From Gammaproteobacteria bacterium (lineage in GTDB: Bacteria > Pseudomonadota > Gammaproteobacteria > UBA12402), in contig JANQHY010000137.1 of assembly GCA_028282395.1 (NCBI GenBank), forward strand, positions 1 through 8,860: a stretch of DNA of 8,860 bases. The letters are read 5' to 3'. Of the stretch, positions 5,033-8,860 are shown in pieces (position 1 is the first letter of the stretch; every line of letters begins with the position of its first letter). The notes under the pieces are model-generated. The model saw only the letters and a program-made list of their open reading frames with translations. It had not been told where the DNA came from and searched no databases. Made by a program: the position numbers and the translations under genes.

Positions 5033-5672
5033 AAGGCAAATTGGGTAGCCCAGCATGTTGTCCATATGGAGAGGCAAACACATATACCTTATAGGTAAAC
5101 AGATGCGTTGTACAAATTGCATGATGAGGAATACCTGCCCATCCTACACATTCCTCGTGAAGGCTAATACATACCGGACCATGCTCATCAGAACCACTTG
5201 GACAAGTAACCCCTGAAGGTAGTTTTTTATAATTTTTATTTGATACAAAAGCAAGCGATGCTCCTCCGGTAAATCCCCAAGTCCAACCACGATAAGGGAG
5301 ATTGGTACTCTCATCAGGGTATCTTAAGTAGTCATGATGGTATTTATTGCTACTATATACTATTGTTCCACCATTAAGACCTGTTATAGAAACAACACCA
5401 ATCCCGCCTCCACCAGTGGCATTGTGAAGCATCATAATTCCCTGTCCGCATGTCCCTTTTTGTGAAGATCCATGAAGAATATATTGTCCACTGGGGCATC
5501 CTTCCATATTCGAACAATAGAGTCTCGGATATAAAGTTTTACCCTGAATACAGTTATATAGGGTTAATGTAATACGACCGCCACCGGCGAAACTTTTAGA
5601 TGGCAATATCAAAAAACAGCTAGCAATAGCAAAAGAAATAATCCCTTGGGTAATTTTATTTTTATAATTCAT
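5016..5672 (-). CDS. Secreted cysteine-rich protein of unknown function
   Basis: I do not recognise this family. The 218-residue protein has a clear signal peptide: basic MNYKNK, hydrophobic IISFAIASCFLIL, and probable cleavage after SFA at residue 29. The mature part has eight cysteines (41, 53, 59, 75, 157, 168, 175, 187), an even number suggesting disulfides formed in the periplasm or outside. It has glycine-rich stretches (about 87-92), a Trp/Tyr-rich middle (YRGWTWGFTGG, 127-137) and no later membrane helix. The ATG at 5672 is preferred over the GTG at 5681: the purine-rich TAAGGTAGG fits the ATG spacing, whereas it lies too close to the GTG. The gene stands alone between the Rmf-like gene (convergent) and icd (same strand, 234 bp away), with no visible export partner. 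A secreted structural, binding or host-directed protein is possible but not shown. Confidence 0.75.
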   Translation of the reverse strand: MNYKNKITQGIISFAIASCFLILPSKSFAGGGRITLTLYNCIQGKTLYPRLYCSNMEGCPSGQYILHGSSQKGTCGQGIMMLHNATGGGGIGVVSITGLNGGTIVYSSNKYHHDYLRYPDESTNLPYRGWTWGFTGGASLAFVSNKNYKKLPSGVTCPSGSDEHGPVCISLHEECVGWAGIPHHAICTTHLFTYKVYVFASPYGQHAGLPNLPSSVNG

Positions 5673-5850
5673 GCAAAGCACCTACCTTAACTATCGGCTT
5701 CCTCCAGTTAAAATAGCGCCTCTCCTTACCTGCATAAATTGAAGCATAATTCAGGCATTAATTCAATAAATACGGAAAATATATTAATTCAAAGGCAAAT
5801 AACTACAATTAAATCCTAACCTGATCTTGATATTTTTTGTAAGCATTAAT

Positions 5851-5870
5851 ACCGTCTATTTATCGACGGT
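5851..5870. other. Hairpin downstream of icd
   Basis: ACCGTC (5851-5856) and GACGGT (5865-5870) are perfect inverted arms with an 8-base loop, 37 bp past the icd stop. It could terminate icd, but no T-run follows on the minus strand. The rest of 5673-5906 shows no gene and no confident promoter for the secreted-protein gene. Confidence 0.35.
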
Positions 5871-5906
5871 CTTCTATCTAAAAAACACCCAGCTCAGATA
5901 ATAAAA

Positions 5907-7160
5907 TCACATGTGGTTAATAATTGCCTGACCAAACTGAGAACAGCTTAACAATGTAGCACCATCCATCAAGCGTTCAAAATCGTAAGTAACTGTTTTT
6001 GCAGCAATAGCACCTTCCATGCCTTTAACGATCAGATCAGCCGCCTCTACCCAACCCATATGACGTAACATCATTTCAGCAGATAGAATCAACGAGCCTG
6101 GATTCACTTTATCCTGACCAGCATACTTAGGCGCAGTACCATGGGTTGCCTCAAAGATGGCCACCCCATCACCGATGTTGGCACCAGGTGCAATACCAAT
6201 ACCACCGACCTGAGCTGCCAAAGCATCAGAAATGTAATCACCATTTAAGTTCATGGTTGCCACCACATCATATTCTTTAGGACGCAGTAAAATTTGTTGC
6301 AAGAAGGCATCGGCGATCACATCTTTGACGGTAATCATTTTACCTGTCTGTGGATTTTTAAACTCACACCACGGGCCATCTCCTATGAGCTTGGCTCCAA
6401 ATTCTTTACGTGCTACCAAATACCCCCAATCTTTGAAGGCACCTTCTGTGAACTTCATGATGTTACCCTTATGCACTAAAGTCACAGAATCACGGTCATT
6501 ATCAATCGCATATTGGATTGCTGCACGCACCAGCCTAGAGGTGCCTGGCTTAGAAATGGGTTTAAGTCCCAGACCAACATGTTGCTCAAAACGGATCTTT
6601 TTCACCCCCATTTCGTTTTTCATAAAGTCTAATACCTTCTTAGCTTGCGGGGTATCCGCTTGCCATTCAACACCGGCGTAAATATCTTCTGAATTTTCAC
6701 GAAAAATTACCATATCAGTATATTGAGGATGTTTTAATGGACTGGGGGTACCTTGATAGTAACGTACCGGACGTAAACAAACATAGAGGTCTAATAGTTG
6801 GCGCAAGGCTACGTTTAAAGAACGAATACCGCCACCAACCGGTGTAGTAAGTGGCCCCTTGATTGCAACCTTAAATTCTTTCATCGCTTCGAGTGTTTCA
6901 TCTGGCAGCCAAGTTTCTTTATCATATATTTGTGTAGCCTTCTCCCCCGCATACACTTCCATCCAACTGATGGTGCGTTGAGCGCCGTAAGCCTTTTCAA
7001 CCGCAGTGTCTACCACTTGTTTCATTACCGGAGTAATATCCACCCCAATACCATCACCTTCAATAAAAGGGATAATGGGCTTATTGGGCACCTGTAATGC
7101 ACCATTATTATCCATTGAAATGGTTTGGCCTTGAGGGATATTGATTTTATTAAACGCCAT
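5907..7160 (-). CDS. icd: NADP-dependent isocitrate dehydrogenase
   Basis: Icd oxidatively decarboxylates isocitrate to 2-oxoglutarate in the TCA cycle, reducing NADP and using Mg2+ or Mn2+, as a cytosolic homodimer. The 417-residue protein aligns with E. coli Icd (416) along its full length with an offset of one. The loop [13 protein letters not shown] carries S114, equal to the E. coli S113 that AceK phosphorylates, with N116 and R120 of the isocitrate site. R130, R154, Y161 and K231 (in [10 protein letters not shown]) complete the active site. [10 protein letters not shown] supplies the Lys-Tyr pair giving NADP preference. The ATG at 7160 has GGAGA 5 bases upstream. The gene has its own leader and no operon partner. 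Nothing is missing. Whether AceK control operates cannot be judged, since no aceK is in the window. Confidence 0.98.
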   Translation of the reverse strand: MAFNKINIPQGQTISMDNNGALQVPNKPIIPFIEGDGIGVDITPVMKQVVDTAVEKAYGAQRTISWMEVYAGEKATQIYDKETWLPDETLEAMKEFKVAIKGPLTTPVGGGIRSLNVALRQLLDLYVCLRPVRYYQGTPSPLKHPQYTDMVIFRENSEDIYAGVEWQADTPQAKKVLDFMKNEMGVKKIRFEQHVGLGLKPISKPGTSRLVRAAIQYAIDNDRDSVTLVHKGNIMKFTEGAFKDWGYLVARKEFGAKLIGDGPWCEFKNPQTGKMITVKDVIADAFLQQILLRPKEYDVVATMNLNGDYISDALAAQVGGIGIAPGANIGDGVAIFEATHGTAPKYAGQDKVNPGSLILSAEMMLRHMGWVEAADLIVKGMEGAIAAKTVTYDFERLMDGATLLSCSQFGQAIINHM

Positions 7161-7335
7161 GGGGATCTCCGCTGTAATGATTCAGTTCATCATCTTAACA
7201 TAGTGCTTCATCACCAGGTAGTTGCTATAGGTTAAATAGCAGAGATTACATCAGCACGTATTTTTACGAATATCATTCAAATAACCATTATGTAGAATAA
7301 TCGTGTTTTAACCGGCATTTAGGAGGTTTAGAGAA

Positions 7336-7728
7336 ATGCTTACCAAAGAAACTTTAAAGCAATTAGGTACTCAATATCCACAACAGAAAGAACTAATTGA
7401 ATTCGCTAAAACTGATGACCCATCAGCACAGGAATGTGCACAACAATTACGAATAACCTTATCGTCTCTTGAGCATGGTTCACTGGCATATAACATTGTT
7501 GACCTTCTAAATAAACATTATAACAGCAAGATCCAAGCATGTACTACAAATTGGGTACTAACAAGACATGCAGGAAGAGTGATAGAGCACCCATTAGCTG
7601 AGGTTGCACGGGAGTTTGAACAGCGAGAACCAGCAGCAGCGCAGGAGCCTGCTTTAGTTATGGCGCCAGGTTTTGATCATGCTTCCAGTTCGTCTAATGA
7701 TATTTCTGATTTTAATCCTAATCCGTAA
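7336..7728 (+). CDS. Hypothetical 130-residue protein
   Basis: I do not recognise this protein. The AGGAGG 9 bases before the ATG at 7336 is one of the strongest ribosome binding sites in the window and argues for a real gene. Residues 1-65 look helical and mixed-charge (ETLKQLGTQYPQQKELIEF, then ITLSSLEHGSLAYNIVDLL). From about 92 the chain turns Ala/Glu/Pro-rich (REPAAAQEPA) and ends in a polar, probably disordered tail rich in Ser, Asp, Asn and Pro. There is no signal peptide or membrane segment. The gene is divergent from icd (175 bp apart) and convergent with the next gene, 57 bp away. In a Legionellales host such a soluble orphan with a polar tail might be a secreted effector, but nothing in the sequence proves this. 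Confidence 0.6.
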   Translation: MLTKETLKQLGTQYPQQKELIEFAKTDDPSAQECAQQLRITLSSLEHGSLAYNIVDLLNKHYNSKIQACTTNWVLTRHAGRVIEHPLAEVAREFEQREPAAAQEPALVMAPGFDHASSSSNDISDFNPNP

Positions 7729-7785
7729 AAGCCATCATATTCTGGTTTTTATACTTTTAATGCACAAGCTACGACAAGATTAAAA

Positions 7786-8860
7786 TCAGTTAGTTAAACA
7801 GCCGGATTTGTCAAATGACAAATCCGGCTGTTTAACTATGGGAGAAGAGATTCCTGACTGAGCAGCAAATGGTGCTGCTGTACGATATGTGCAATGAGCA
7901 TCAAAATGTCTTTTTGCTGCTTCAAAATCAGCCGCGTGGTAACCTTGTGAACAACTTGATTTCAAATCGGAATGCGAGCCTTCTTTAGAGTGAGTTATTT
8001 TCTTAATTAGAGCAACCACCCTGATACAGAGGGTATAGAGAATACTACTATCGTGCTGAGCGACTTTTTGAGCATGGTGAAGTATTCGGGCGCATTGGTC
8101 ACGGTTTTTAGCAACCAGTTTAGCTCTCTTTAGAGGATGACAACGCTCAAGGTCAAATCGTTGCCTTAGATAGTTCTTCTGTTCTTCCTCTGGCGAGACA
8201 ATAAGCTTTTCTAATGCTTGGTGAGTTAAGTTAGCACTAGCGACAGGTAAGTCACAGCGCCCATAGTATTTGTATTGCATAGCCAGAAGTGCTAAAGCTT
8301 CTCTGGATTGACACTGAACTGCCTGAGCTAAAACCTCATCATCAACATCATTCATTTTCTTGCCGGTGATACGGTAGAAATGACTATTTTCATAAGCCCA
8401 CTTGAATAAACTATAGTATTTGTCATTCGGATCACTTATGGCCTGTTTAAAGCTACTGCTACCTTTGTTATTTTTTATAAAGTATTGATACACATCATAA
8501 AGCACTGAATTATTATACACGATAGTTTCCACAGGATGATTTTGGTGCGTTTTCTTTAGCACGCACCGATTCTCTTTAGGGAAGATAATATCGCTACTCT
8601 TATCACCAAAATGATGCCAACTGGAGGCCCTTTTAAGTTGAGCCGGTAGCTTGCCACCTATGATATTTTTATAAGTGCGAAGACCAGCCGCAAAATAGTC
8701 AGTTATACCAGGGTAATGCGGATAAGCAATTGTTTGATGACAGCCGTGTAATAAGTGAATACGAGTGTGGGCTGAATCGGGAATAAATAAAGGTCGGTTA
8801 TTTTTACCATCTGGATCTAAACCATAAGGCAACTGCGGCTTAAAGGCTTTACGTCGTTCC
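7786..8860 (-). CDS. Hypothetical protein, N-terminus outside the window (partial)
   Basis: I do not recognise this protein. The frame is open to the right edge (first whole codon at 8857-8859), giving 357 visible residues ending at TGA 7786-7788. No good start is needed inside the window; the in-frame TTG near 8832 has no supporting site. The visible part is soluble, His- and Cys-rich and basic, with LFIPDSAHTRIHLLHGCH near its start, a stretch YYSLFKWAYENSHFYRITG in the middle, and a helical Ala/Leu/Gln-rich segment (EVLAQAVQCQSREALALLAM) further on. There is no membrane helix. The last 17 residues are written by a perfect DNA palindrome and probably are not part of the folded domain. Its size, lack of recognised domain and accessory location would suit a secreted effector, but this is only inference. 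Confidence 0.65.
   Translation of the reverse strand, partial: ERRKAFKPQLPYGLDPDGKNNRPLFIPDSAHTRIHLLHGCHQTIAYPHYPGITDYFAAGLRTYKNIIGGKLPAQLKRASSWHHFGDKSSDIIFPKENRCVLKKTHQNHPVETIVYNNSVLYDVYQYFIKNNKGSSSFKQAISDPNDKYYSLFKWAYENSHFYRITGKKMNDVDDEVLAQAVQCQSREALALLAMQYKYYGRCDLPVASANLTHQALEKLIVSPEEEQKNYLRQRFDLERCHPLKRAKLVAKNRDQCARILHHAQKVAQHDSSILYTLCIRVVALIKKITHSKEGSHSDLKSSCSQGYHAADFEAAKRHFDAHCTYRTAAPFAAQSGISSPIVKQPDLSFDKSGCLTN
7791..7838. terminator. Perfect 23-bp palindrome at the end of convergent genes, likely bidirectional terminator
   Basis: Bases 7791-7813 are the exact reverse complement of 7816-7838, leaving a 2-base centre. The stem has a GC-rich core (CAGCCGG). On the minus strand it is followed by CTGATTTTAATC, a short T-run; on the plus strand nothing similar follows. 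It lies 62 bp after the end of the plus-strand gene and overlaps the last codons of the minus-strand gene, coding for IVKQPDLSFDKSGCLT. It may be a terminator that the frame has grown into, or a palindromic repeat inserted at the gene end. Confidence 0.65.

Noticed and set aside
5679..5681. GTG as the start of the secreted-protein gene
   Set aside because: The purine-rich ribosome binding site is too close to it and correctly spaced for the ATG at 5672, which also gives a cleaner signal peptide.
5851..5870. Strong intrinsic terminator for icd
   Set aside because: The hairpin is perfect but has no T-run on the minus strand, so it is listed only as a hairpin.
6253..6681. A 142-residue plus-strand open frame inside icd, and a smaller one at 6294-6479
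   Set aside because: Both lie entirely antisense to the highly conserved icd, with no ribosome binding site and no coherent protein features.
7161..7335. Divergent promoters for icd and the 130-residue gene
   Set aside because: Several -10-like boxes exist (for example TAGAAT near 7292) but none has a convincing -35 at a proper distance, so I make no call.

Overview
The window reads as an AT-rich gammaproteobacterial chromosome. The isocitrate dehydrogenase and adenylosuccinate lyase follow the Escherichia coli proteins closely along their whole length. The AT-rich intergenic DNA, insertion debris and two orphan accessory genes at the right end would fit a host-associated lineage such as Legionellales, but the genus is an inference I cannot prove from the sequence.

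Left part (1-2101), accessory DNA. The window opens in what looks like the last codons and the end of an insertion sequence. A complete tRNA-Ser(CGA) follows on the minus strand with its own promoter. A second, truncated copy of the 5' half of that tRNA lies at 2059-2101 in the same orientation, 41 of 43 bases identical. The two copies bracket about 1.9 kb holding three 11-bp direct repeats, a SAM-dependent methyltransferase gene killed by one in-frame stop, a complete type II toxin-antitoxin pair of the HI1419/HI1420 kind, and a 77-bp element with perfect 16-bp inverted ends. This looks like a decayed tRNA-targeted island, although no integrase is left. The displaced tRNA half also folds into a terminator-like hairpin just after the next gene.

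Middle part (2110-7160), mostly core genes. A DUF481 beta-barrel outer-membrane protein (minus) is divergent from purB (plus), whose promoter is well defined and shows that the longest reading frame starts too early. Next is a small gene with a strong ribosome binding site. Read as written it is an 85-residue orphan, but removing two bases from a TATAT run restores a 105-residue protein with an Rmf/CrpP-like motif and a C-terminal membrane segment. A secreted protein with eight cysteines in its mature part, of unknown function, and the NADP isocitrate dehydrogenase gene icd follow on the minus strand.

Right part (7336-8860), accessory. Two unrecognised genes converge on a perfect 23-bp palindrome. 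The palindrome encodes the last residues of the minus-strand gene, which runs off the right edge. The metabolic genes do not form one pathway or operon here; each has its own control region.
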